Notes under the pieces: model-generated
Told to the model about the DNA's origin: nothing
The model's database searches: none
The model's input: the letters and a program-made list of their open reading frames with translations, nothing else
Shown here: positions 27,651 through 36,327 of the stretch, piece by piece
Numbering within the stretch: the first letter of the stretch is position 1
How the letters are laid out: each line of letters begins with the position of its first letter
DNA from: Pseudomonas borbori
Lineage (GTDB): Bacteria; Pseudomonadota; Gammaproteobacteria; Pseudomonadales; Pseudomonadaceae
Direction: 5' to 3'
DNA: 64,000 nucleotides
NCBI RefSeq assembly: GCF_900115555.1
Contig: NZ_FOWX01000017.1
Coordinates: 1 to 64,000, forward strand
Translations under genes and position numbers: made by a program

Positions 27651-28926
27651 AGACATTCTCCACCTCGCCGCTACTGCTCACCCGCCAGGCCTGGATGGCG
27701 TTGTAGTGGTTGAACGAGTGGGCCGCGTAACGGCTGCGCCATTCGCTGCGGCTCGGCTGGGTATTGCCCAGCGCGTCGGTGGCGCGGCTGAGCAGGGTGG
27801 TGGCCGCGCCCGTCCACTGCCAGGGGATGCTGAAACGGGTCAGCGCCTTGTCCAACACCGGTGCGTGCAACTGTGCCGGCGCCCAGCTGTGGCCGTTGTC
27901 GGCGGATACCTCGACCTTGGCGATGCGCCCCAGGCCGGACCAGGCCAGCCCGGAGACCTCGTAGAAGCCCTTGAGCTCGGGCAGTTGCTGCTGTCCGCTG
28001 GGGTGGGTGATCACCGATTTGACCTCCATGGGAAAGCCGAACGCGAGAATCTCGCCGTCGCTGAGAATGCGCGTATAGAGCCCCGACTCGTCCTTGCTGA
28101 AGACCGGGCTGTCGCTGACTTCCAGGCGGTGCAGCCACTTGACGCTGACGTTGCCTTCCCAGCCCGGCACGAACAGGCGCAGCGGATACCCCTGGGAGGG
28201 CCGCAGGCGCTCGCCGTTCTGGTAGAAGGCGATGATGGCGTCGTCCATCAGTTTGGTCAGCGGTAGGCTGCGGCTGTGCGAACCGCCGTCGGCGCCCTCG
28301 CAGATCACCCAGCGTGCCTCGGCCTTTACCCCGGCTTCGCGCAGCAGGTAGGACAACGGCACGCCGGTCCATTCCGCGCCCGATAGCTGGCCGAACAATG
28401 CCTGGCAGTCGGCATTGCGCGCGGTCGGCGAGAGGGCGTTGGCGGCGGTGTTGCCCGCACATTCGAGAAACTGGATGCGCGACACCATGGGGTAGCGAAT
28501 CAGGCGCTCCAGGTCGAACCGCAGCGGCCGCTCGACCAGGCCATGAATCATCAGCTGATGGCGCTCGGGGTCGATGGCCGGGATGCCGTTGTGGTGCACT
28601 GCGAAGTGCAGGCCGCTGGGGGTGATGCTGCCGCGCTGATGCTGCAACGGCGAATGCCAGATGCTGAAACCGGCGGTCTGCGCGGTGCTCGGCTGCAGCT
28701 GGCGCAACACCTGGCGTTCATGGGCCGAGGGGCTGCCGTATTCGACGTCGGCGCCGCCCAGGCTGGTCATCCAGGCGGGCATGGGCGGTTCGCCTTGCGC
28801 CAGCACCCGTCCGGCCGGTGACAGGCCGATGGCGGCGGCCAGGCTGAGGCCGTAACCGCTCTTGAGAAAGGCGCGGCGATCGAGCAGGCCGTTACCGGCG
28901 ACGAAGCGCAAAGCTGACTTGTTCAC
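27643..28926 (-). CDS. soxC: SoxC-like sulfane/sulfite dehydrogenase, molybdenum subunit
   Basis: A 427-residue sulfite-oxidase-family molybdoenzyme. A twin-arginine signal (R17-R18-A-F-L-K) sends it folded to the periplasm. The molybdopterin ligand is probably C156 in QFLECAGNT. It ends with the dimerisation domain of the family (VSADNGHSWAPAQL). I chose the GTG at 28926 because GGGAG lies 6 bp upstream; a GTG at 28962 is possible but lies close to the operator. It forms an operon with the cytochrome gene and is divergent from the ArsR-type regulator. No soxXAYZB genes are in view, so it may act on sulfite or a sulfane compound outside a full Sox system. Confidence 0.88.
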   Translation of the reverse strand: MNKSALRFVAGNGLLDRRAFLKSGYGLSLAAAIGLSPAGRVLAQGEPPMPAWMTSLGGADVEYGSPSAHERQVLRQLQPSTAQTAGFSIWHSPLQHQRGSITPSGLHFAVHHNGIPAIDPERHQLMIHGLVERPLRFDLERLIRYPMVSRIQFLECAGNTAANALSPTARNADCQALFGQLSGAEWTGVPLSYLLREAGVKAEARWVICEGADGGSHSRSLPLTKLMDDAIIAFYQNGERLRPSQGYPLRLFVPGWEGNVSVKWLHRLEVSDSPVFSKDESGLYTRILSDGEILAFGFPMEVKSVITHPSGQQQLPELKGFYEVSGLAWSGLGRIAKVEVSADNGHSWAPAQLHAPVLDKALTRFSIPWQWTGAATTLLSRATDALGNTQPSRSEWRSRYAAHSFNHYNAIQAWRVSSSGEVENVYA

Positions 28927-28968
28927 GACAGGCTCCCGGACGGCAGGCGCCGTCGCTTTCACTGAATG

Positions 28969-28998
28969 ACCATATAACTAGTAATCTAGTTATATGGT
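28969..28998. promoter_or_regulatory. Perfect palindromic operator between soxC and the ArsR gene
   Basis: ACCATATAACTAG and CTAGTTATATGGT are perfect 13-base arms around TAAT, in the middle of the 107-bp divergent gap. Size and place fit the binding site of the adjacent ArsR-family dimer, controlling both directions. Confidence 0.85.
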
Positions 28999-29033
28999 TG
29001 CATGCCGCTGGCCGCTTGTCTATTCTCCGCGCC

Positions 29034-29330
29034 ATGGAACTCAATGAAGTCGCATCTTGCCTCGAGGCGCTGGGCAATCCGCTGCGCCTGCAGGTCTTCC
29101 GCACCCTGGTGCGCAGCGGCCCGAACGGGCTCAACTTCGGCCAGTTGCAGGAGCGCATCGGCATTCCCCGCTCGACCCTGGCTCATCACCTCAACAGCAT
29201 GGTGCAGGCCGGCGTGCTCGTGCAGCAGCGCGAAGGCCGCGAAGTATTCAACCGGGTCGACTTCGCCCGGCTGCAGCAGGCCCTGAATTTCATGCTGGCC
29301 GAGTGCTGCCAGGACGGCGGACCAAGCTGA
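29034..29330 (+). CDS. ArsR-family transcriptional regulator
   Basis: A 98-residue winged-helix repressor (LEALGNPLRLQVFRTLVRSG, then recognition helix IPRSTLAHHLNSMVQAGVL, wing QREGREVFNRV). The only Cys residues are the CLEALG Cys near the N-terminus and the C-terminal ECCQDGG pair, which might sense a sulfur species, as in SoxR-type ArsR regulators of sox genes. It is divergent from soxC over a perfect palindrome. The inference that it controls soxCD is strong; the inducer is unknown. Confidence 0.85.
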   Translation: MELNEVASCLEALGNPLRLQVFRTLVRSGPNGLNFGQLQERIGIPRSTLAHHLNSMVQAGVLVQQREGREVFNRVDFARLQQALNFMLAECCQDGGPS

Positions 29331-29727
29331 ACAGCCCAGCGCTCCCCTGCGCGCCTCGCGCTGCCGCGCGACAGCGGAGCGTCGAAGGCGGGACGGCCGC
29401 TCCTACCGACGTGCCTCGAAACTGCCGGGCAAGACGCAAGCCTTCTGGCACCCGACGCTCGTTGATCTGGACGGCACCCGGGCATTTCCCCAGCACCCCG
29501 CCAGGCACCGGTCGAGACCCCGGAAAGTGCCATTAAAATGCCTGCAAAAACGCTCTAACCCGCCTTGGAATAACGAGCTGTGACCATCCAATTCTTAAAA
29601 AGTTCTCTATCTAAAACAGTTACTTACATAACCCTTACACAAGCGCACCGCTCGTCGGCAGGCGCTTGCCAGGCCTGCCCGCCCACCCCAGCATCGCCAC
29701 CGACTTAACCACTGAGAGAACCTCTCC
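29331..29727. other. Intergenic region, no gene seen
   Basis: The first half is GC-rich without a convincing reading frame. The second half (29570-29640) is AT-rich with TTAAAAAGTTCTCTATC and TTACATAACC blocks that could hold the promoter of the glycine-zipper gene; no consensus promoter is clear. Confidence 0.4.
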
Positions 29728-30213
29728 ATGAAGTACATTTCGATGCTTCTACTGAGCCTCGGCTTCGCCGCAGGACAGGCAATGGCCGGCGATAACATCC
29801 AGGCCGGTGTCGGTGGCGCGCTGGGCGGAGTACTGGGCTCGGTGGTCGGCCAGCATATCGGCGGCAGCACCGGCGCGGCCATCGGTGCCGGGGTCGGCGG
29901 CGCCGCGGGCGGCTCGGTTGCCGCGCGTCGCGGCAACAAGACCGAGGCGGCCATCGGTGGTGGCCTGGGTGCGGCCGGCGGCAACGTCATCGGTCAGCAA
30001 ATGGGTGGCACCACTGGCGGCCTGATCGGCGCGGCGCTCGGCGGCGGTGCCGGCGGCGCCATCGGCAACAGCTATGGCGATGCCAGCCGTTACGACGACC
30101 ACGACTACCGCGGCGACCGGCGTTATTACCGGGACGACCACCGCCACGGCCATCGTCACCACTACCGCAAGCGCCACAAACATAGGCATCACCGTCACGG
30201 CTGGCGCCACTAG
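29728..30213 (+). CDS. Glycine-zipper (YMGG-like) exported protein with His-rich tail
   Basis: A 161-residue protein: signal peptide (MKYISMLLLSLGFAAGQAMA), then repeated GGALGGVLGSVVGQ / GAAIGAGVGGAAGG glycine-zipper segments (about residues 30-115), then a tail dense in Asp, Arg, Tyr and His. Glycine-zipper proteins of this kind insert in or span the outer membrane or act as periplasmic lipoprotein-like factors; the exact role is unknown. The His-rich tail could bind metal. A paralogue follows at 30485. Confidence 0.75.
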   Translation: MKYISMLLLSLGFAAGQAMAGDNIQAGVGGALGGVLGSVVGQHIGGSTGAAIGAGVGGAAGGSVAARRGNKTEAAIGGGLGAAGGNVIGQQMGGTTGGLIGAALGGGAGGAIGNSYGDASRYDDHDYRGDRRYYRDDHRHGHRHHYRKRHKHRHHRHGWRH

Positions 30214-30283
30214 CAGGGCGAGCCGGGAGCGCTATCCGTTTTTTGTGGTGGACTAAAGCGGATCGCTACCCGGCCCCTCCTCC

Positions 30284-30313
30284 GTAGCCCGAATAAGCGC
30301 CAGCGCAATCCGG
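30284..30313. repeat. Degenerate GTAGCCCG repeat copy
   Basis: GTAGCCCGAATAAGCGCCAG and following bases closely match the copy at 6058-6087; both look like variants of the GTAGCCCGGATGCAATCCGG family. Confidence 0.5.
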
Positions 30314-30484
30314 AGCCCGCCCCGAATCCTGGCGCGTTGCGTGCTTCAGCAATGACGCAGAAGCGACCGCTCCCCCGCCGGGGAACCAAAGCCCACCAGG
30401 CGCCTCTACATCTGCGCGATGCAGCGAAAAGCCACTAAGCGTGACTGCAGTACGCTCGCCCCCCTCTTCAGCAGGACTCAAACC

Positions 30485-30907
30485 ATGCGTAATATTCTCC
30501 TAGCCTTCGCGCTCGGCGGCCTTGTCGCCGCGCCTTATGCCCTGGCCGGCGACTCCGGCAAAGTCGCCATTGGCAGCGGCGTTGGTGGCGCCCTGGGCAA
30601 CGTCATCGGTCAACAGGTCGGCGGTAGCACGGGCGCCGCGATTGGCGCCGGGGTCGGCGGTGCAGCCGGCGGGGTGATTACCGCCCGCGACGGTAACAAG
30701 ACCAGCGCCGCCCTGGGCGGCGGCCTCGGCGCCGCAGGCGGTTCGGTGCTCGGCGGCCAGGTCGGCGGCAGCACCGGTTCGACCATAGGTGCGGGCCTCG
30801 GTGGAGCCGCCGGCGGCGCGCTGGCCAACGAATACTCCGGCGGCGACCGTGACGACGGCCACCGTCATGGTCATGGCAAAAAACACAAGAAGCACCGCCA
30901 CCATTGA
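30485..30907 (+). CDS. Glycine-zipper exported protein with His/Lys-rich tail (paralogue)
   Basis: A 140-residue protein with signal peptide ending ALAGD, glycine-zipper repeats (GGALGNVIGQQVGGSTGAAI and similar, about residues 30-115), and a short HGHGKKHKKHRHH tail. It is clearly a duplicate of the gene at 29728, keeping the Q-V/I-GGSTGAAIGAGVGGAAGG core almost unchanged while the tails diverge. I chose the ATG at 30485 because the signal peptide begins there. Confidence 0.78.
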   Translation: MRNILLAFALGGLVAAPYALAGDSGKVAIGSGVGGALGNVIGQQVGGSTGAAIGAGVGGAAGGVITARDGNKTSAALGGGLGAAGGSVLGGQVGGSTGSTIGAGLGGAAGGALANEYSGGDRDDGHRHGHGKKHKKHRHH

Positions 30908-30987
30908 GTAACCCCAGGTGCGCCATATGCACCTGCCGCCCAGCGCCAGCGCCCCCAACAGCAGCCAGTCAGGTGAGCGGCTTTTTT

Positions 30988-31132
30988 GTAGCCCGGATGC
31001 AATCCAGGAGGATCTGGCGCCGAGCAACCGTTCCCGGATTTCGCTGGGGCTGATCCAGGCCAAAGTCGCGGAGCCTCGTGCGTACCGAGGCCTCACCGCC
31101 TTCGGCAATCTGGTGCGCGCGGCGCACCCTAG
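30988..31132. repeat. Cluster of degenerate repeats
   Basis: GTAGCCCGGATGCAATCC begins at 30988 (GTAGCCCGG family, one good arm) and GGTGCGCGCGGCGCACCCTA at 31112-31132 is a half copy of the GTAGGGTGCGC family. They fill the gap between the convergent glycine-zipper and acyltransferase genes. Confidence 0.55.
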
Positions 31133-31176
31133 GCTTCAAACTCTTCGCGCCTATGGCTCCACGACCGCGCATGCCC

Positions 31177-34017
31177 TCAGCCCGCCAGCAGCAGTCGATC
31201 CGGCTCATCCAGGTGCTGCAGCAACTCGGCCCGCGCGCTGTCGCGCAATCTGATCGCATCCAGCCAGTCGGGGCCCTGCGCCAGCAGTTGGGCGCAGATG
31301 TGCAGCTGGATTGCGCCGCGATGGGGGAACCACTGGCCGTCGCGCAACACCATGCGCGAACCGCCGATGGCCACCGGCACCAGTGGCACGTCGGCACGGG
31401 CGGCGAGGACGAAGGCGCCCATGCGAAACGGCAGCAGCCCCGGCTCGCGGCTCAGCGTGCCTTCGGGGAAGAACAGCAGCGACTGCCCGGCCTGCAACGC
31501 CGTCGCCAGGCACTCGGCGTCGGCGGCACTGCGCTGCAGGTCGAAGCGCTCGACGAAGCAGGTGCCGAGCCTGCGCAGGAAGGGCCCGGCGATACGCTGT
31601 CCGGCCAACTCGCGCTTGGCGACGAAGCTGAACTCGGGCGGCAGCGCCGCGCAGAGCAGCAAACCGTCCAGGTAGCTGGCATGGTTGGCGACCAGCACCC
31701 GCACCTCCTGGCGACGCAGCCTGTCCAGACGTTCGACATGCACGGGGATGCCCGCCAGACGCAGGAACAGGCGCGCCGCGGCCCCGGTCAAGCGGCGGCG
31801 CCAGCTCAGCCGCGGCAACAGCACCACGGCCGTCCAGGTCAGGCTGCCGAGCAGCCCGAGCAAGGCCCAGAAATACCCGGCATAGAGTGCGCTCAGCAGG
31901 CGCCGGCCCGCTCGCCCGAGTTGCGCGCGCAACGCCGACTGCGCCAAGCGCAGCAGTTGCCGCCATACCGGCCGCCCCGGCCGGCCCACCTCGCCGCGCT
32001 CGTACAGCTCGCGGCTGGCGGCGCGGCGGATCTTGCCGCTGGAGGTTTTCAGCACGCTGTGCGGCGGCGCCAAGACGATATCGTCCGGCGGCACCCCGGT
32101 CAGGTCGACGGCGATCCGCCTGATCTGCTGTTGCAGGCGTTGCCGTGTGAGGGCGTCCTTCTCGTTGGTTTCGGCCAGCACCACCAGGCGCTCGCTGGCA
32201 CTGGCCGGATCGCCGCTGCCGAACACCGCGACGCAGCCCTTGCGCAGGCCCGGCAGACTGCCGACCGCAGTCTCGACGTCGTAGGGATAGATGTTGCGCC
32301 CGCCGCGAATGATCAGGTCCTTGGCCCGCCCGCTCAGATAGATCTCGCCTGCGGCCATATAGGCCAGATCCAGCGAATCGATCCATTCGCCATGGCGCAC
32401 CCGCTGGCTCTCCGGCGGATTACGGAAGTAGCCGCTGGTGGTGGACGGCCCCTTGAATTGCAGGTGGCCCTCGCAGCGTTCGGGCAGCTCGATATCCTGG
32501 TCATCGACGATCCGCACCTGATGCCCCGGCAGCGGCCGCCCGCAGCTGACGAAACGCAGCGCATCGGCACTTCCCGGCGCGGCGCACTCAGCCTTGCCCC
32601 GGGCCTGGAACGGCTCGCGCCGGACCCAGTCGATCAACAGCCCACGGCCAATCGGCGGAAAGGCCACGCCCAGGGTCGCCTCGGCCAGACCGTAGACCGG
32701 AGCCAGCGCACTCGGCTGCAGCCCATAACGCGCAAAGCGCTCGGCGAAGCGTTGCAGGGTGTCGGGGCTGACCGGCTCGGCGCCGTTGCAGGCCAGGCGC
32801 CAGCTGCTCAGGTCGAGGCCCTGGATATCGCTGTCGGTGAGTTTGCCCAGGCACAACTCGTAGGCGAAATTCGGCGCCGCCGACAGCGTGCCGCGGTAGC
32901 GGTGGATGGTCTCCAGCCAGCGCAGGGGGCGGGCGAGAAAGGCCAGCGGCGACATCAGCACCAAGACGAAACCGTAATACAGGCTGCCGAACCAGGCGCC
33001 GATCAGGCCCATGTCGTGGTACATCGGCAGCCAACTGACGAACACATCGTCGGCGCCGACACGAAACGCCGTGCCCATCGCGCGCAGGTTGGCCAGCAGA
33101 TTGGCATGACTGACCATCACCCCCTTGGGCTGGCCGGTACTGCCCGAGGTGTACTGCAGGAACGCCAGATCCTCGGCCTGGCGCCTGGTCGCCAGGAAGG
33201 TGCCGGGCTCGGCGGATAACTCGGCCACGCTGGCGATCTCGCGCAGGCTCGGCACCTGCGGTTTGAGCAGGCGGGCGAGCAGTTTGGCTTCGTTGACGGT
33301 GATCAGCATGCTCGCCTCGGCATTGCCCAAAATGCCGGCCTGGCGGCGCAGGTGCTCCTCGATCTGCGACAGGCGCATGGGTGGATAGATCGGCACCGGC
33401 ACGCCGCCGGCGAGGAGGATGCCGAAGAAGCCGAAGAGGAAATCGCGGCCGGTCGGCAGCATCAGCGCCACCCGCTGCCCGGCGCGCAGGCCGCGCTGCT
33501 GCAAGCCGCAGGCAACCGCCCTGGCGCCCTGCTGCAAGGCCAGATAGCTGATGTCTTCGGGCACATCGCCATCGCCCAGCAGGCGCACATGAATGCGCTG
33601 CGGATGGCGCTGCACATGCCAGTCGAGCACCTCGATCAGGGTCTGCGCGGCGTCCGGCGCGAGCCGTTCCCGCGGGCCAACGGGCAAGCGCTCGACGCTG
33701 CCGCACGGCCCCGGCGCGACTACTGTCGGGGCGCATGCCAGCAGCGCCTCGAGCACATCGCCGGGGGTCTCCGCCGAGGCGAACAGCGTCTCCGGCAGAC
33801 GCACGCCGAACTCGCGCTCGACCCGCGACCACAGCTCGACCCGGGCCAGGCTGTCCAACCCCAGATCGCTGTCGAGAACGCTGTGCAGACTGACGGGCGA
33901 ATCCTGCGCCGCAGCGGGGCGCAACTCGACAAGTGTCTGTCGAACGATGTGTAACAGTCGTTGCGCCGCAGCCGTTGAATCGGGATGGGCGCGTGTTGCA
34001 TGAGGCAAACGACTCAT
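31177..34017 (-). CDS. ACP - acyl-adenylating enzyme - PlsC acyltransferase fusion
   Basis: A 946-residue three-domain protein. Residues about 15-90 are an acyl carrier protein with phosphopantetheine Ser56 in DLGLDSLARVEL. Residues about 120-700 are an AMP-binding enzyme of the fatty-acyl-AMP ligase type (LQYTSGSTGQPKGVMVSH; GEIYLSGRAKDLIIRGGRN). Residues about 740-940 are a PlsC-type acyltransferase with H779-x4-D784 in NHASYLDG and a FPEGTLSREPG block, after hydrophobic segments that would anchor it in the inner membrane. The order suggests that a fatty acid is activated, loaded on the built-in ACP and transferred to a lipid acceptor. The substrate is unknown. GAGGGG precedes the ATG at 34017. 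Confidence 0.88.
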   Translation of the reverse strand: MSRLPHATRAHPDSTAAAQRLLHIVRQTLVELRPAAAQDSPVSLHSVLDSDLGLDSLARVELWSRVEREFGVRLPETLFASAETPGDVLEALLACAPTVVAPGPCGSVERLPVGPRERLAPDAAQTLIEVLDWHVQRHPQRIHVRLLGDGDVPEDISYLALQQGARAVACGLQQRGLRAGQRVALMLPTGRDFLFGFFGILLAGGVPVPIYPPMRLSQIEEHLRRQAGILGNAEASMLITVNEAKLLARLLKPQVPSLREIASVAELSAEPGTFLATRRQAEDLAFLQYTSGSTGQPKGVMVSHANLLANLRAMGTAFRVGADDVFVSWLPMYHDMGLIGAWFGSLYYGFVLVLMSPLAFLARPLRWLETIHRYRGTLSAAPNFAYELCLGKLTDSDIQGLDLSSWRLACNGAEPVSPDTLQRFAERFARYGLQPSALAPVYGLAEATLGVAFPPIGRGLLIDWVRREPFQARGKAECAAPGSADALRFVSCGRPLPGHQVRIVDDQDIELPERCEGHLQFKGPSTTSGYFRNPPESQRVRHGEWIDSLDLAYMAAGEIYLSGRAKDLIIRGGRNIYPYDVETAVGSLPGLRKGCVAVFGSGDPASASERLVVLAETNEKDALTRQRLQQQIRRIAVDLTGVPPDDIVLAPPHSVLKTSSGKIRRAASRELYERGEVGRPGRPVWRQLLRLAQSALRAQLGRAGRRLLSALYAGYFWALLGLLGSLTWTAVVLLPRLSWRRRLTGAAARLFLRLAGIPVHVERLDRLRRQEVRVLVANHASYLDGLLLCAALPPEFSFVAKRELAGQRIAGPFLRRLGTCFVERFDLQRSAADAECLATALQAGQSLLFFPEGTLSREPGLLPFRMGAFVLAARADVPLVPVAIGGSRMVLRDGQWFPHRGAIQLHICAQLLAQGPDWLDAIRLRDSARAELLQHLDEPDRLLLAG

Positions 34018-34345
34018 CGGCGACCCCTCAAGACTGTCCTGAGAGCCTGTGAGAAAACTCTCACCTACTGCACCCATGCTGTTCACTTGACCATGCGTGC
34101 AGTATTTCTTTGTAGCCCGGATGCAATCCGGCGAAGTCTGACACCTGAATACCCGCTCCCGGATTGCATCCGGGCTACGTGCTGGGTGCCTGGAACCTCC
34201 CCCCCAAAACAATAAGCCTTTGCCGGCACCGGCGATAATAACCTCTGGCCCATAACAGGCCCGCGGTTATAGCGCGGTCGTCTCTCGCCGAGCGGGCTGC
34301 TAGGATCTACCCACAATTGTCCAGCGCCAAACCGGAGTGTCCGCC
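34018..34345. other. Intergenic region with inverted repeat
   Basis: No gene. It holds the repeat at 34112-34178 and must carry the divergent promoters of the acyltransferase fusion and the MFS gene; no consensus promoter is clear. Confidence 0.4.
34112..34178. repeat. Inverted repeat, GTAGCCCGGATGCAATCCGG family
   Basis: Twenty-base arms GTAGCCCGGATGCAATCCGG and their exact complement are separated by 27 bases. Single or degenerate copies are at 6058, 30284, 30988 and 43742. Confidence 0.85.
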
Positions 34346-35635
34346 ATGCCCCCCAGCCTCGCCCCCGGAGTGACGCGCCGCGAAGCCTGGGCCTGGGCGA
34401 TGTACGACTTCGCCAACTCCGGCTACACCACGGTGGTGATCACCGCGGTGTTCAACGCCTACTTCGTCGCCGTGGTCGCCGAAGGCGCGGCCTGGGGCAC
34501 CCTGGCCTGGACCAGCGCCATCGCCCTGTCCTATGTCCTGATCATCCTCAGCGCGCCACTGCTCGGCGCCTACGCCGACGCCTATGCCTGCAAGAAGCGC
34601 CTGCTGCTGCTCAGCACCCTCGGCTGCGTGCTGTTCACCGCCGGCCTGGCCCTGGCCGGGCCAGGCACGCTGGCGATCGCCGTCGTCTTCGTGGTGCTGT
34701 CGAACCTCTGCTTCGGCAGCGGCGAGAACCTGATCGCCGCCTTCCTCCCGGAGATCGCCCGCGAGGAGGCCATCGGCCGGGTCTCCGGCTGGGGCTGGGG
34801 CTTCGGTTATCTCGGCGGCCTGCTCAGCCTCGGCGCCAGCCTGGCCTACGTCAGCTGGGCCCAGGCCCAGGGCCACACGGCGGCGCAGTTCGTGCCTGTG
34901 TGCATGCTGCTCACCGCCGCGCTGTTCGCCCTGAGCAGCCTGCCAACCTTCCTGTTTCTGCGCGAGCGCAGCCGCCCGCAGCTGCAAGCCGGCGCCCGCC
35001 ACAGCGCGCGGGTGGCGTTCGCCCGTTTCGCCCAGACGGTGCGCGAGGCCAGGCGCTACCGCGACCTGCTGCGCTTTCTCGCCTGCACCCTGTGCTACCA
35101 GGCCGGGATCGCCGCGGTGGTCACCCTGGCCGCCATCTATGCCGACCAGGCCATGGGCTTCACCACCCGCGACACCCTCAAGCTGATTCTGCTGGTGAAT
35201 ATCACCGCCTCGCTCGGCGCCCTGCTGTTCGGCTACGTGCAGGATCGCCTCGGCCACCTCGCCACCCTGACCCTGACCCTGTTCGGCTGGCTGCTGATGA
35301 TAGGCCTGGCCTGGGCCGCCGAGGGTCCGCCGCTGTTCTGGCTGGCGGCGAATATCGCCGGGCTGTGCATGGGCGCCAGCCAGTCGGCCGGGCGCGCCAT
35401 CGTCGGCCTGCTGGCGCCGCCGACCCGGCGCGCGGAGTTCTACGGCCTGTGGGGCCAGGCGGTGAAGCTGTCGTCGATCCTCGGGCCGATGACCTACGGC
35501 CTGACCAGTTGGCTGACCGCCGGCGACCACCGCCTGGCGATGCTGATCACCGGCAGCTACTTCGTCCTCGGCCTGCTGATCCTCGCCAGCGTCGACCTCA
35601 AGCGCGGCCGCCGCGCGGCGTTGGCCGACTGGTAA
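34346..35635 (+). CDS. MFS transporter, UMF1/Atg22-like family
   Basis: A 429-residue membrane protein with about 12 hydrophobic segments. The N-terminal AWAMYDFANSGYTTVV motif and the C-terminal SAGRAIVGLLAPPTRRAEFYG block mark the UMF1 branch of the major facilitator superfamily. Members in bacteria have no firmly known substrate; fungal relatives export amino acids from the vacuole. I chose the ATG at 34346, with GGAG 8 bp upstream. Confidence 0.85.
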   Translation: MPPSLAPGVTRREAWAWAMYDFANSGYTTVVITAVFNAYFVAVVAEGAAWGTLAWTSAIALSYVLIILSAPLLGAYADAYACKKRLLLLSTLGCVLFTAGLALAGPGTLAIAVVFVVLSNLCFGSGENLIAAFLPEIAREEAIGRVSGWGWGFGYLGGLLSLGASLAYVSWAQAQGHTAAQFVPVCMLLTAALFALSSLPTFLFLRERSRPQLQAGARHSARVAFARFAQTVREARRYRDLLRFLACTLCYQAGIAAVVTLAAIYADQAMGFTTRDTLKLILLVNITASLGALLFGYVQDRLGHLATLTLTLFGWLLMIGLAWAAEGPPLFWLAANIAGLCMGASQSAGRAIVGLLAPPTRRAEFYGLWGQAVKLSSILGPMTYGLTSWLTAGDHRLAMLITGSYFVLGLLILASVDLKRGRRAALADW

Positions 35636-35792
35636 GGCGCAGAAGTTGTGAGATGCCCGAGCACGAGCGTTTTCTGGCTATGCCTCTGCTACGCCTTGCG
35701 CGCCAACGGCTAGGCGTAGGGTGGGCTTCAGCCCAGCATTGCCTGAGCGGGTGGAAGGCCGAAACCGATCGCCGCCCCCCCACCAGCCGCCT

Positions 35793-36227
35793 TCATGTCA
35801 CCAGCAAATCCGCCAGTGCCGCGCGCAGGCGCTCGGGAATCGGCAGCGGCCGGTTGCTCTGCCGGTCGACGAACACATGGACGAAGCGCCCGGCCGCACA
35901 GGCCTCGTTCTCGCCCTGCTTGAACACCGCCAGCTGGTACTCCACCGAGCTGTTGCCCAGCCTGGCGACCCGCAGGCCGATCTCGATGCGCTCGGGGAAG
36001 GCGATGGAGGCGAAATAGTCGCAACTGGAGCTGACCACGAAAGCGACCACCTCGCCGTTGTGGATATCCAGGCCGCCGCGCTCGATCAGATAGGCGTTCA
36101 CCGCGCTGTCGAAGTAGCTGTAGTAGGTGACGTTATTGACGTGACCGTAGAGGTCGTTGTCGTGCCAGCGGGTGCTGATCGGCTGCAAGTGCGGGTAGTC
36201 GTGGCGCAGGTGCTGGGGTGGGGTCAT
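35793..36227 (-). CDS. Acyl-CoA thioesterase (hotdog fold, YbgC/FadM-like)
   Basis: A 144-residue hotdog-fold thioesterase. STRWHDNDLYGHVNNVTYYSYFD carries the catalytic Asp and conserved His-Val-Asn-Asn. It would hydrolyse an acyl-CoA; the chain length is unknown. I chose the ATG at 36227, with AGGACAG upstream; the frame upstream reads through repeat-family sequence. It lies alone between a transporter and an alcohol dehydrogenase. Confidence 0.85.
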   Translation of the reverse strand: MTPPQHLRHDYPHLQPISTRWHDNDLYGHVNNVTYYSYFDSAVNAYLIERGGLDIHNGEVVAFVVSSSCDYFASIAFPERIEIGLRVARLGNSSVEYQLAVFKQGENEACAAGRFVHVFVDRQSNRPLPIPERLRAALADLLVT

Positions 36228-36248
36228 GGGCTGTCCTGGTTGATTGAT

Positions 36249-36283
36249 GGTGCGCGCAGCCTGGGCGGCCCCGCACACCCTAC
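36249..36283. repeat. Partial GTAGGGTGCGC-family repeat
   Basis: GGTGCGCGCAGCCTGGGCGG then CACCCTACG: the right half of the family element seen at 19337-19410 and 20601-20661, between the thioesterase and alcohol dehydrogenase genes. Confidence 0.6.
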
Positions 36284-36327
36284 GGGTCGCAGGCACGCTC
36301 AGCGTGTGCACCAACGGGACTCGTGTC

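Noticed and set aside
31078..33219. 713-residue plus-strand open frame
   Set aside because: Antisense of the ACP-ligase-acyltransferase fusion, which has intact motifs.
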